64,000 bases of DNA, from NCBI GenBank assembly GCA_003818205.1, contig RPRQ01000015.1:1-64000 (forward strand), written 5' to 3'. Positions within the stretch are counted from its first letter, which is position 1, and the number at the start of each line of letters is the position of its first letter. This DNA comes from Bacteroidales bacterium (lineage in GTDB: Bacteria; Bacteroidota; Bacteroidia; Bacteroidales; Tenuifilaceae). This document shows positions 54,162 to 63,956 of the stretch, piece after piece. Under the pieces are notes generated by a model. That model was not told the origin of the DNA and did no database searches. It saw nothing but the letters and a program-made list of their open reading frames with translations. The translations under genes were made by a program, and so were the position numbers.

Positions 54162-54985
54162 GTAACTTTCTTTTAAGAACTATTAGCGGAACCCTGTTTG
54201 TGATTAGCATTATTGGGTCGCTTATCATAGGGAAAATCACTTTCCTTGTAGTTTTTGGTGGAATCCTAGCACTATCGATGTTTGAATTCTACCAACTTTC
54301 GCTCAAGGCAAGGATTAAACCACAAATATTTTTAGGAATATTAATAGGCTTAATGCTTTTTATTGGTACTTATCTCTATGCTTCGGGGGTATTAGAGGGG
54401 TTATACTTTACTGGTTTTATCCCTATTATAATGAGCATTTTTATAATTGAACTATACCGAAATCACCGAAGACCTTTCCATAATATTGCATACACCTATT
54501 TAGGCATCCTGTACATCGCAATCCCTATCTCACTTTTCAATTTTATTGTATTCGGTTCATCATCAACTAATTACATGTTTTCCTATGAAATACTACTCAG
54601 CTACTTCTTACTTATCTGGGCGAACGATACAGGTGCATATCTTTTTGGGGTTAGCATAGGAAAGCATCGAATTTTCCCGAGAATCTCCCCGAAAAAATCT
54701 TGGGAAGGATTTTTCGGTGGATTAATTTTTACAACAATTGTTGCCTTGGCTATTTCACGTTACTTTCATAATATTACCTTTGCGCACTGGTTAATGATTG
54801 GATTAATTAGCGCAATCATTGGTGTTTTTGGCGATTTGGTGGAATCGATGTTCAAACGAAGCCTCGAAGTTAAGGACTCAGGGAAATTCCTACCTGGACA
54901 CGGAGGAGTATTGGATAGATTCGATTCGGTATTCATTTCGGCACCCATTGTTTACGCTTACCTAAAAATAATGATGTTAGTATAA
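54158..54985 (+). CDS. cdsA: phosphatidate cytidylyltransferase
   Basis: A 275-residue protein with about eight membrane segments and the C-terminal CDP-alcohol signature region (GVFGDLVESMFKRSLEVKDSG). It makes CDP-diacylglycerol for phospholipid synthesis. The start is a TTG at 54158 because an in-frame stop lies just upstream (54152); the protein then begins MSNFLLRTISG as expected for the family. Confidence 0.94.
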   Translation: MSNFLLRTISGTLFVISIIGSLIIGKITFLVVFGGILALSMFEFYQLSLKARIKPQIFLGILIGLMLFIGTYLYASGVLEGLYFTGFIPIIMSIFIIELYRNHRRPFHNIAYTYLGILYIAIPISLFNFIVFGSSSTNYMFSYEILLSYFLLIWANDTGAYLFGVSIGKHRIFPRISPKKSWEGFFGGLIFTTIVALAISRYFHNITFAHWLMIGLISAIIGVFGDLVESMFKRSLEVKDSGKFLPGHGGVLDRFDSVFISAPIVYAYLKIMMLV

Positions 54986-54995
54986 TTTTATTTCT

Positions 54996-55658
54996 ATGAG
55001 AGTTCACAAAGAGGGATACACCATTATTACTATTGCATTCTTTTTAATACTTGCAATCGATTTGATTTGTTACTTTACGATTGGTAAGATTGGGCTATAC
55101 ATTATTCTCGCACCATCACTCTTCGGTTTAGCCTTTATTCTTCGGTTTTTCAGAGTACCTAAAAGAAATCCTGAGATAAAAAGCAATTGCATCTATTCCC
55201 CTGCCGATGGTGAAATTGTTACCATTGAGGAGGTTGAGGAGACCGAGTTTCTCAAAGCGAAGTGCATTCAGGTATCGGTATTCATGTCGGTGTGGAATGT
55301 TCATATCAACTGGATTCCGTTCAGCGGAACCATAAAATATTTCAAATACCATCCGGGTAACTTTTTTTTGGCCTGGCATCCTAAGTCATCAACCCATAAT
55401 GAGCGTACATCAATAGCAGTGGAGCGTAAAGATGGCATGACCGTTATGATACGCCAGATAGCTGGATTTGTTGCTCGCCGCATTATCTGCTACGCAAAGG
55501 AGGGAAACTCGGTTACCCAAAGTCAACAGCTGGGCTTCATCAAATTCGGTTCGAGGGTTGACCTGTTTTTACCCCTTGATTCTGATATCAAGGTGCAGCT
55601 AAACCAAAAGGTTAAGGGTATCCAAACAATTATTGCAGAGGTTAAGGGAAGAGTCTAG
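54996..55658 (+). CDS. psd: phosphatidylserine decarboxylase family protein
   Basis: A 220-residue archaetidylserine/PS decarboxylase of the short type: two membrane segments near the N-terminus, YSPADGEI, FMSVWNVHINWIP, and the self-cleavage Gly-Ser in KFGSRVD that forms the pyruvoyl group. It makes phosphatidylethanolamine, next to cdsA, the preceding step group. Its stop overlaps the convergent gene's stop by 4 bases. Confidence 0.93.
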   Translation: MRVHKEGYTIITIAFFLILAIDLICYFTIGKIGLYIILAPSLFGLAFILRFFRVPKRNPEIKSNCIYSPADGEIVTIEEVEETEFLKAKCIQVSVFMSVWNVHINWIPFSGTIKYFKYHPGNFFLAWHPKSSTHNERTSIAVERKDGMTVMIRQIAGFVARRIICYAKEGNSVTQSQQLGFIKFGSRVDLFLPLDSDIKVQLNQKVKGIQTIIAEVKGRV

Positions 55659-56167
55659 TCAACGTACGACGAAAAGCTTATCTTTTTCAACACTCCCTTT
55701 GAATCGAAGGTAAATGCAAACTTTCGCATCAGCTCTTTACTGTATAGTTCAACCGAGTCTTTTGTGGTTATTGTTAAATCGTTGAACGCTTTAAATACAT
55801 CCTCACGCTTCATCCCAACCATAACCCCATTTATAAGAGGAAACTTTTTATCTTTAATTACCCCTCCTAGAAGCATCTCGCGGTTGAAATAGGTTTTGTA
55901 AACGAATACCTCCGATTTGCGGGTATAGAACTTGAAGATAGTATCTACCTTTTGAGCATCGAACTTATTCCTTCGAATCATCTTGGTCAACTTAACCCCA
56001 TGATCGAAGTGCTTCTTGAATGAAGCAATGGATTCGTCAACACCAAATGGTTGATCTAAAAACGCTTTAACCGTTACTGTCTGATTCGTCTTGACTGCAA
56101 TATTCCTCGACGTTTTGCACGCAAACACAGCAAAAGCCAGTATGCTTAGAATAACTATTTTCCGCAT
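55655..56167 (-). CDS. hypothetical lipoprotein
   Basis: A 170-residue protein with a lipoprotein signal (LAFAVFAC, Cys17). No domain was recognised; the rest is mixed alpha/beta (..VFVYKTYFNREMLLGGVIKD..). Probably anchored to a membrane. Function unknown. Confidence 0.7.
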   Translation of the reverse strand: MRKIVILSILAFAVFACKTSRNIAVKTNQTVTVKAFLDQPFGVDESIASFKKHFDHGVKLTKMIRRNKFDAQKVDTIFKFYTRKSEVFVYKTYFNREMLLGGVIKDKKFPLINGVMVGMKREDVFKAFNDLTITTKDSVELYSKELMRKFAFTFDSKGVLKKISFSSYVD

Positions 56168-56243
56168 TTACTAAAGTATTGAGAATAGCGAATTTAAACC
56201 ATTTTGTTGTAGCAACGCTCAAAACTGCGAAAAAAATCTGCCC

Positions 56244-57167
56244 TTATAAAAAGAAAAGCATTACACCGCTAACGGTAATCAATGCTCCAATTATCTCCTT
56301 GACGTTGAACTTCTCCTTAAAGATTAGAATTGCTGGTGCAATAATAATCACTGGCACAATTGACATAATGGCAGACGCCACCCCTGTTGACGTGTATCTT
56401 ATGGAAAGAAGCGAAAAGGTTACACCCAGAAAAGGTCCAAAAATAGCACCAAGGGTAATGCCTTTCATCGCCTTAGGGTTCTTAACGGCATTAATCAGTA
56501 AATCCCAACGGTTGAGGAACATAAACATCAACGCAAAGCCTACAATCCCGGTAATAACCCTTATTTGAACAGCCGCAATAACATTATAGTCCTGCATCCC
56601 AACTTTGCTCAACACCAATCCCCCTGCCTGCCCCACTGCTCCTCCAAACGCCAAAAGAAGGCCTGCAATGGGATAATTAAACTTAACCTTTTTCTGATTC
56701 GATTCCGACTCCTCCTTATCGGGATCAACCTCTCTTTTTAGAATAACCAATGCAATACCTGCAAATGTGAGCAACATCCCCAACCCCTGCTTGGCGCTCA
56801 GGCTCTCGTCAAGGGCAATCCAACCAATTAGGGCAGCAATGGGTGGTGCAAGTGCCATGATCAGCATCGAAATTCGTGCGCTAATCACCTCGTAAGAACG
56901 AAATAGAAAGTAATCGCCGAGCACAAACCCAACTAACCCCGAAAGCGAAAGCCAAAGCCATTGAAAACCAGTTGCATCGAGGGGTAAAAAGAGCCCTCGC
57001 GTTACCCACGAGTAAAGGCCTAGGAAGACAAAAGCCATGCTGAGCCTTATAATATTAACCGATAAAGAGCCAACCTTTCTACTTGCCCTTTCGAAAGCCA
57101 AAGCTGTAATAGTCCAAAAAAACGCCGTTAGTAACGCTGCGTACTCACCAATATGGTTGCTAAACAT
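56244..57167 (-). CDS. DMT-family (EamA) transporter
   Basis: About 307 residues from the ATG at 57167 (a TTG at 57200 is possible). Ten hydrophobic segments in two EamA repeats, with a charged loop in the middle (about residues 140-160). A drug/metabolite exporter-type inner membrane protein; substrate unknown. Confidence 0.85.
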   Translation of the reverse strand: MFSNHIGEYAALLTAFFWTITALAFERASRKVGSLSVNIIRLSMAFVFLGLYSWVTRGLFLPLDATGFQWLWLSLSGLVGFVLGDYFLFRSYEVISARISMLIMALAPPIAALIGWIALDESLSAKQGLGMLLTFAGIALVILKREVDPDKEESESNQKKVKFNYPIAGLLLAFGGAVGQAGGLVLSKVGMQDYNVIAAVQIRVITGIVGFALMFMFLNRWDLLINAVKNPKAMKGITLGAIFGPFLGVTFSLLSIRYTSTGVASAIMSIVPVIIIAPAILIFKEKFNVKEIIGALITVSGVMLFFL

Positions 57168-57258
57168 AAGAAAAACAATTAAACGAACATTAGAGGACAA
57201 ATATGCGAACTAGTTTAGCTGAAACAAAAAATAAAGTGAGATGCTAATTTCAATTTTG

Positions 57259-57874
57259 GTAACCATTCACCACGGAGACACAGACCTGCCTGCCGGTAGG
57301 CAGGGAACACGGAGATTTCTTCTATTTACTAACTAGACTTATCGATTGTTTCGTACTTCGCCAACAATGAAAAAATCTTAAATTAAAGGTTATTCGTCAA
57401 AAGGTGTGGGAGATATTTTAGTATCCGACAAGTTACTCGTAGAAAGGCTATAAATATTGGATATATGCAAAAGAATCTTCTAAACGATAGTAAAAACGAG
57501 GTTATTCGACAAAAAGTGTGGAATAGAAGAGAGATAATTTGGTTTTGCTCCAATATTGACCCCAGAGGGGTCGGATGTTTATAGAAACAATGCCCATTTA
57601 TGGTGCGACCCCGGCTGGGGTCGAATGTTCCTAGGGGTAGATATTTTCTATAGACATATAATCCCTCTGGGATTAGGAAAGCCAATGAATAAAAAGTGTG
57701 TAAGGTTTTCAAGAGATCACCGATAAAATCCTACACTTGTAGAATTACAACTATCCACTAGTTTTGTCGAATAACCTAAATTAAATGGTTAAAAAATTTG
57801 TTGCTAGCAACTATATAGATAAACTTTCTCTGTGTCTCCGTGGTTTATATTTCATTTCATAGTATTGCTGAATA
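57259..57874. repeat. dispersed intergenic repeat, copy B (interrupted)
   Basis: It matches the copy at 1823-2047 on both sides of a 389-bp insertion. It starts GTAACCATTCACCACGGAG and ends CTCTGTGTCTCCGTGG .. GCTGAAT. A CCTGCCTGCCGGTAGGCAGG palindrome (57285-57304) has also entered the left edge, where copy A reads CACAGAGATCACGG. Together these fill the 730-base gap before the AI-2E gene. Confidence 0.8.
57388..57776. mobile_element. 389-bp MITE-like element with TIRs and 9-bp target duplication
   Basis: The left end GGTTATTCGTCAAAA and right end TTTTGTCGAATAACC are inverted copies (14 of 15). The element is flanked on both sides by TAAATTAAA (57379-57387 and 57777-57785). Copy A of the host repeat carries this sequence once and uninterrupted. 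There is no transposase; the interior has an extra direct copy of the left end (57500-57521) and nested palindromic units such as ACCCCAGAGGGGT. Non-autonomous element; the mobilising family is not identified. Confidence 0.85.
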
Positions 57875-57930
57875 ATTACTAATTTTGAAATTTAGCAGAT
57901 TTGAAGTAGGTTTGAGAAAAATAGACAGAA

Positions 57931-59031
57931 ATGAACACTCTTGCAAAATATATTACAATTGGTGCAATTGTAGCCATAATCGGGTTTCTTCTCTGGTACT
58001 TCTCTTCGATAATTGTCTATATCCTAATATCGGCTGTGCTTTCGCTGATGGGTAAGCCAATCGTTGATCTAATCGCTAAAATCAGGATAAAAAATTGGCA
58101 TCCTCCCAAAGCCTTGGGTGCAGCAGTTGCGCTGATTGTTATTTGGATTCTCTTCTACTCCTTCTTCCGATTGATGATTCCGTTGGTCATCAACCAAGCC
58201 AACGAGCTAGGAGCAGTGAATATAACCGAGATGGTGAACAACTTCTCACAACCCATTGCCGATTTCGAAAGATTCGTCCGTGAATACACCCCCTCCTCTA
58301 GCAATTTTTCCGTTAAAGAATTCCTATCGGAAAAGTTGACCCATGTTTTCAGCACAACAATGATTTCAGACATCTTCAGCTCTACAGCGAATATACTGAT
58401 GAACCTGTTCATTGCCGCATTCTCCATCTCCTTCATCACATTCTTCTTTCTGAAAGAGGATAAACTATTCTTTGAGGGATTCCTGATGCTATTCCCCGAA
58501 AAATACGAACAGCAGATAGAACATGCGCTTGCAAGCGTTAATCAACTGCTACGAAGATACTTTATTGGCATTATCATTCAGAGCTTCTGCATAATGGTGC
58601 TTGATACCATCGGCTTGATGATTGTGGGAATCAAGTTCGATACGGCCATTGTGATTGGGCTTGTGGCAGGGATTCTAAACGTTATCCCTTACGTTGGACC
58701 GCTAACTGGGGCAATTATGGGGGTTTTGATAGGAGTTGCAACGAATCTGAATCTCGATTTTACCACACAGCTCATTCCGCTAATTGGATACATCCTGCTA
58801 GTTTTTGTGGTTACCCGTGTGATTGATGATGTACTATTTCAGCCGCTGATCTATTCAAGCAGCGTGAATGCCCATCCGCTCGAAATATTTATCGTCATCC
58901 TTATTGCAGGTAGCATTGCTGGTATTCTAGGTATGCTTCTTGCCATCCCTGCATACACCGTATTTAGGGTATTTGCAAAGGAGTTTTTTAACAAATTCAG
59001 GGTTGTTGAGAAATTAACCCGAAAAATTTAA
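57931..59031 (+). CDS. AI-2E family transporter (PerM-like)
   Basis: A 366-residue protein with eight hydrophobic segments and the family's VPYVGPLTGAIMG motif near the second half. Members export small molecules or ions; the AI-2 link is not general. Inner membrane. Confidence 0.88.
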   Translation: MNTLAKYITIGAIVAIIGFLLWYFSSIIVYILISAVLSLMGKPIVDLIAKIRIKNWHPPKALGAAVALIVIWILFYSFFRLMIPLVINQANELGAVNITEMVNNFSQPIADFERFVREYTPSSSNFSVKEFLSEKLTHVFSTTMISDIFSSTANILMNLFIAAFSISFITFFFLKEDKLFFEGFLMLFPEKYEQQIEHALASVNQLLRRYFIGIIIQSFCIMVLDTIGLMIVGIKFDTAIVIGLVAGILNVIPYVGPLTGAIMGVLIGVATNLNLDFTTQLIPLIGYILLVFVVTRVIDDVLFQPLIYSSSVNAHPLEIFIVILIAGSIAGILGMLLAIPAYTVFRVFAKEFFNKFRVVEKLTRKI

Positions 59032-59079
59032 AATCAGATTAATCGCTTTTACTATATTTACACAACTAATTGCCAAAAA

Positions 59080-60009
59080 ATGCGAAAAGCCGGACACCTT
59101 AGAATTACCATTCTGGTTTTAACGTTATGCTTAGGGTTAAGCAGCGGAATACTAGCTCAAGTTGCGAGAGACACCATAGGATTTTCATGGCGACTCCTTG
59201 AGGTAACCGATCCCTCCTCTGAGGCAAAGATTCAATTCACCCCAAGAGTTCCTGCTCCAGCATTATTTACGAATTGGGATTTTGGCGATGGAAGCCCACT
59301 CTCTACCGATTCAATAGCTACGCATTCATTCACCACCCTGAATACCTTTGATGTTGACTATAACTTCAAACTTGAAACTAATGATTCAACCATAACTCAT
59401 AGCGTTATAGCTAACTCCGCCGCCTTTTTCGAGAGGTTAGACTCCAACACCAACGTTACATACACCCGAATTCTAAGAAGTGCTTATTGGTTCCCTTCCA
59501 ATGATTTATCAATACAAGGTTCTATGCGGTTTGAATGGTCGGTGGACGGCGAAGTATTAACCGATGTTAATTACATCGCTGCGACTGATGGTCAGTACCC
59601 AAATATCCGCTACACATTTGAAACTAGTGGTAATCATACCGTTACGCTAAAAGCATGGAATACTGCCAACCCCACAAATACCTGCGAACATACTCGGACA
59701 ATTAATATCGCACCTGATTTTGCCACAAAGGTTAAGTTTTCTAATATTCCAAACGTTTTCACCCCGAATGGCGACGGTGTTTTCGATAGTTTTATTGTTC
59801 AAACAAGCGGTCTATCGAGGCTTGTATTCAAAGTTTTTACGAGAACAGGCGTTTTGATATATCAGAATGAGGCCTACTACATCAGCTGGGATGGGAAGAA
59901 TGACAATGGCAAAGATCTTCCTGAGGGCATTTACTACTATATAATAGAGGATATTGACAAGCTATACGAAAACGCTAAGGGGTTCGTATATATTTTCAGG
60001 GGGAAATAG
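59080..60009 (+). CDS. PKD-like protein with gliding-motility (T9SS) C-terminal domain
   Basis: A 309-residue protein with a signal peptide (about residues 1-27, ending LAQ), two PKD-like beta domains (WDFGDGSP at about 67) and a C-terminal gliding-motility-associated domain (NVFTPNGDGVFDSF .. SWDGKNDNGKDLPEGIYYY). The latter targets proteins to type IX secretion or the cell surface. Probably a secreted adhesin-like or structural protein. Confidence 0.87.
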   Translation: MRKAGHLRITILVLTLCLGLSSGILAQVARDTIGFSWRLLEVTDPSSEAKIQFTPRVPAPALFTNWDFGDGSPLSTDSIATHSFTTLNTFDVDYNFKLETNDSTITHSVIANSAAFFERLDSNTNVTYTRILRSAYWFPSNDLSIQGSMRFEWSVDGEVLTDVNYIAATDGQYPNIRYTFETSGNHTVTLKAWNTANPTNTCEHTRTINIAPDFATKVKFSNIPNVFTPNGDGVFDSFIVQTSGLSRLVFKVFTRTGVLIYQNEAYYISWDGKNDNGKDLPEGIYYYIIEDIDKLYENAKGFVYIFRGK

Positions 60010-60101
60010 TAAAATCCCATGATTACTTCTTCTATGTAGTTCGTTGAACTTAACTTCTTGTTTCACCCATTTTTTCGGTAGTACTTTAATAATAAATTGA
60101 T

Positions 60102-61484
60102 ATGAGATATTTATCGTTTATAGGAGCATTGCTTATTGCTAGCATTTCGAACGCTCAGAACGGCAGCTTAAATAACGCTGAGCTAAGCCTAATTCGTAAG
60201 TCGTACGACAAGAACGATGCTGCAACTAAAGCCATTACCAACGCCTTAACCAATAGCGACATTAAAACCCTAGTGGTTAATCGCGAAAACATTGGCAAAA
60301 CAGATCACCTTTTCAAATATCGAATAAAAACAGGCAGCATCACCGACCAAAAAAGTTCGGGAAGATGCTGGATGTTCACAAGCCTCAATACCTTTCGCAA
60401 CAAGGTGGCTGATAAACTCAGCATGAGCACTTTCGAATTCTCTGAGAGCTACCTTTACTTCTGGGATATCCTTGAGAAATCGAACCTATTCCTTGAGAAT
60501 GTAATTGCAACCGCAACAAAACCTTGGGACGATAGGTACGTGGAGTGGTATTTCAAAGCACCTGTTGACGATGGGGGTATGTGGAGTTCATACATCAATA
60601 TTGTCGAAAAATATGGCGTTGTGCCCAAGAATGTGATGCCCGAGAGCAATAGCAGTTCAAACACCTCACAAATGCTTAGGATGATAAACCGTAAACTCCG
60701 TGAGCAGGGCTATTCTCTGAGGGAAATGGCAGCTGACAAAAAGGTTAAACCCGAAGATATTCAAAAAGAAAAAGTTAAACTGCTTGGTGATATATACCGA
60801 ATTCTTTGCCTTAACCTAGGAGAGCCTCCCGCTGAGTTCTTATGGCGTTACAAGGATAGAAACGACAAGATAAGCGAGATTAAAAGTTATACCCCCACCT
60901 CATTTCTCAACGAAGTGCTCCCCAATACAAATTACAGCGACTACGTGATGATTATGAATAACCCATCGCGCCCATACTACCAATACTTTGAGGTTGAGAA
61001 TTACCGGAATACCAAGGAGGGAATTAACTGGAAGTATATCAACCTACCGAATGATGTTATCAAGCAGCTATGCATGGCTTCGATTAAGGCCAACGAACCG
61101 CTATACGCCTCGTGTGATGTAGGGCAACAGCTCGACAGCAAGGAGGGGCTTCTATCGCTCGATAATTACGATTACGAATCGATATACGGAATGAAGTTTG
61201 GCATGGATAAGAAGGCTAGAATACTTACCCGCGAAAGCGGCTCATCGCACGGCATGGCGCTAATAGCCTTTGATGTTGACCAAAATGAGAACCCTGTAAA
61301 ATGGCAGTTTGAGAATAGCTGGGGTAGTAGTAGCGGACAAAATGGCTACCTTACCTTTACCGATGGCTGGTTTAATGAGTATATGTTCCGATTTGTAATT
61401 CAGAAGAAGTTTTTAACCCCCGAAGTGCTAAAAGTGCTCGACTTAAAACCGATTATGACACCCCCTTGGGATCCGATGTTCTAG
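60102..61484 (+). CDS. C1-family aminopeptidase (bleomycin hydrolase/PepC type), exported
   Basis: A 460-residue protein with a signal peptide (about residues 1-18). Catalytic residues are C89 (SSGRCWMF), His in SSHGMAL and Asn in QFENSWG. PepC/bleomycin hydrolases are usually cytoplasmic hexamers; the signal peptide suggests a periplasmic form, as in other Bacteroidota. Complete length. Confidence 0.92.
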   Translation: MRYLSFIGALLIASISNAQNGSLNNAELSLIRKSYDKNDAATKAITNALTNSDIKTLVVNRENIGKTDHLFKYRIKTGSITDQKSSGRCWMFTSLNTFRNKVADKLSMSTFEFSESYLYFWDILEKSNLFLENVIATATKPWDDRYVEWYFKAPVDDGGMWSSYINIVEKYGVVPKNVMPESNSSSNTSQMLRMINRKLREQGYSLREMAADKKVKPEDIQKEKVKLLGDIYRILCLNLGEPPAEFLWRYKDRNDKISEIKSYTPTSFLNEVLPNTNYSDYVMIMNNPSRPYYQYFEVENYRNTKEGINWKYINLPNDVIKQLCMASIKANEPLYASCDVGQQLDSKEGLLSLDNYDYESIYGMKFGMDKKARILTRESGSSHGMALIAFDVDQNENPVKWQFENSWGSSSGQNGYLTFTDGWFNEYMFRFVIQKKFLTPEVLKVLDLKPIMTPPWDPMF

Positions 61485-61559
61485 GAAAGGTTCTTTAAAT
61501 AGATCCCTAAGGGTCAATATTTCTGGGAATTTTCGAGGCTTAAATATATTCCGGGAAAG

Positions 61560-62912
61560 CTAAAACTCTCCCAATCGTCTTCGAAGTTCTTTTCCTTTCT
61601 CCTCAAATCCTGGTTTACCGAGAAGGGCAAACATATTCTTTTTATACTCCTCAACCCCTGGCTGATCGAATGGGTTGACGTTTAGCGTGTATCCGCTAAG
61701 CGCGCACGCCCTTTCGAAAAAGTACATTGTATAGCCCAACCAGTATGGGGATAGTTCAGGGATAACTATCTTTATGCTTGGCACACCCCCATCGATATGC
61801 GCTAGGATTGTTCCCTGTTCTGCCATTCGGTTAACCTCCGAATAACGCTTTCCTGAAAGGAAGTTTAGCTGATCGAGGTTTGCTGGATCGTTAGGTATGG
61901 TTAAAGTTTTTAATGGAGATACTACACTTAGCACTGTTTCAAAAATAATGCGTTCACCCTCCTGAATGTATTGACCCATGGAGTGCAAATCGGAAGTAAA
62001 ATCAACTCCTGCAGGAAAAATCCCTTTATTCTCCTTACCCTCGCTTTCTCCGTAAAGCTGCTTCCACCATTCCGTTAGATAATGTAGCTTTGGCGTATAG
62101 TTCACCATAATCTCAACATTTTTACCCTTACGGTAAAGGGCATTGCGAGCAGCAGCGTATATACAAGCCGGGTTCTCGTCGAAGCGAATATCTATTCCTG
62201 TATTTTTCTCTGCCTCCTTCGCCCCATCGATCAAATCGTAAATATTGAACCCTGCAATAGCAATGGGCAGAAGGCCTACTGCGGTTAGCACAGAGTAACG
62301 ACCGCCAATATCATCGGAGATTATAAAAGTACGATACCCCTCTTGATCGGCGAGCTTGCGTAAAGCACCCTTCGATTTATCGGTAATAGCAACTATGCGT
62401 TGCGAAGCCTCCGCTTTGCCCACCTTTTTTTCGAGATGCTGCTTAAGCAAACGGAATGCAAGGGCAGGTTCGGTAGTAGTACCCGACTTTGAGATTACGA
62501 TAATTGAATAAGAGTAGCCATCGAGCAGATCAAGCAGGTCCTTATGGTAATCCTCGCAAATATTGTGCCCTGCAAAAAGAACAATGGGATTCTCTCGTTT
62601 GGGAAGAATATTGGCAAAGCTATTGCCCAATGCCTCAATAGCCGCTTTAGCACCGAGGTATGAGCCTCCGATACCAACAACCACAACGATTTCACTTTTC
62701 GAGCGTAAATCGGTCGCAATGGCATTGATCGCATTCAGCTCCTCATTGGGGGTTGATGAGGGAAGGTTAAGCCAACCCAAAAAATCGTTCCCCTTGCCTG
62801 TTTTCTCCTCTAAAAGTTCCTGATTATGCATCAGCTCATCCTTGTAGGCAAAAACCTGCTTACTGCTTACAAATTCATAGATATTGCTAATATCCACTGT
62901 TAGTTTATCCAT
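61560..62912 (-). CDS. pgi: glucose-6-phosphate isomerase
   Basis: A 450-residue protein with VVVGIGGSYLGAKAA, the phosphosugar-binding VISKSGTTTEPALAF and the catalytic Glu/His region (YGESEGKE). It interconverts glucose-6-phosphate and fructose-6-phosphate. It follows gpsA on the same strand by 23 bases. Confidence 0.96.
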   Translation of the reverse strand: MDKLTVDISNIYEFVSSKQVFAYKDELMHNQELLEEKTGKGNDFLGWLNLPSSTPNEELNAINAIATDLRSKSEIVVVVGIGGSYLGAKAAIEALGNSFANILPKRENPIVLFAGHNICEDYHKDLLDLLDGYSYSIIVISKSGTTTEPALAFRLLKQHLEKKVGKAEASQRIVAITDKSKGALRKLADQEGYRTFIISDDIGGRYSVLTAVGLLPIAIAGFNIYDLIDGAKEAEKNTGIDIRFDENPACIYAAARNALYRKGKNVEIMVNYTPKLHYLTEWWKQLYGESEGKENKGIFPAGVDFTSDLHSMGQYIQEGERIIFETVLSVVSPLKTLTIPNDPANLDQLNFLSGKRYSEVNRMAEQGTILAHIDGGVPSIKIVIPELSPYWLGYTMYFFERACALSGYTLNVNPFDQPGVEEYKKNMFALLGKPGFEEKGKELRRRLGEF

Positions 62913-62935
62913 AACTCGATGATTTGAATAAAAAC

Positions 62936-63931
62936 TTACTTCAATTTTTCAGAAAGGAGTTTCATCTCAATGGCCGGGGAAATATTTTCGTAAAGGATAT
63001 TGTAAACTGCATCGCAAATAGGCATCTTTACCTTATGATTTTCGTTTATCTCTTTGATACATACGCTAGCATTATACCCCTCAGCCACCATGTTCATCTC
63101 AAGCATCGCAGATTTAACAGAGTATCCCTTTCCAATCATGGTTCCAAAGGTTCTATTCCGGCTAAACTGCGAGTAGCAGGTTACTAATAAATCCCCTAGG
63201 TAAGCCGATGTACTCGTTTTTCGCTTGCTTGGGTATGTTTTATCGAGGAAACGCTGAATTTCAAGCTGAGCATTGCTAATCAGGACTGCGAGGAAGTTAT
63301 CGCCATAGCCTAATCCATGAGCAATACCTGCTGCGATAGCATAAATATTTTTAAGCACCGTGCTATACTCTGTTCCGTAAATATCGCGACCAATAATGGT
63401 TTTGATATAATGACGTTCGAAAAGGTCGGCAACCTCACGAGCTTTAACCTTCTCCTTGAATGAAAATGTGAGGTATGATAGCCTTTCCAACGATACCTCC
63501 TCGGCATGGCTAGGGCCGCTAATAATACCAAGCCTATCGAACGGAACGGAATACTGCTTAAAGAAATACTCGGCAATAGTGGTATTATCGTGAGGGACAA
63601 TCCCCTTAATGGCCGAAACGATGTATTTGTTTTCAAAAGACTCAGTAAGCGGTTCAAGCCACGTTTTCAGGTATGCAGAAGGAACCACAAAGACCAAAAT
63701 ATCAGAGTTCCTCACAATTTCATTGATATCATTACTGATATTCAATCGCGATGTATCAAAAAGTACGGAGCTGAGAAATTGCGGATTATGATGATGCTTT
63801 TTAAGATGATCGATTATCTCCCTCTCTCGAATATACCAACCCATCTGCGGCAGGTTTTCGTGAAGAATTTTCACAATTGCCGTTGCCCAACTTCCGCTAC
63901 CAATAACCGAAACCCTCTTTTTAGTTTCCAT
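62936..63931 (-). CDS. gpsA: glycerol-3-phosphate dehydrogenase (NAD(P)+)
   Basis: A 331-residue protein with the N-terminal Rossmann motif VIGSGSWATAIVKIL, SAIKGI, and the substrate-binding Lys in LKNIYAIAAGIAHG. It makes sn-glycerol-3-phosphate for phospholipids. Operon with pgi. Confidence 0.95.
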   Translation of the reverse strand: METKKRVSVIGSGSWATAIVKILHENLPQMGWYIREREIIDHLKKHHHNPQFLSSVLFDTSRLNISNDINEIVRNSDILVFVVPSAYLKTWLEPLTESFENKYIVSAIKGIVPHDNTTIAEYFFKQYSVPFDRLGIISGPSHAEEVSLERLSYLTFSFKEKVKAREVADLFERHYIKTIIGRDIYGTEYSTVLKNIYAIAAGIAHGLGYGDNFLAVLISNAQLEIQRFLDKTYPSKRKTSTSAYLGDLLVTCYSQFSRNRTFGTMIGKGYSVKSAMLEMNMVAEGYNASVCIKEINENHKVKMPICDAVYNILYENISPAIEMKLLSEKLK

Positions 63932-63956
63932 TATAATGATTATAAAGTAATTACAA

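Noticed and set aside
5995-57304. GC-rich repeats as a CRISPR array
   Set aside because: Copies are scattered singly over 51 kb, vary in length, are palindromic and have no regular spacers; no cas genes.
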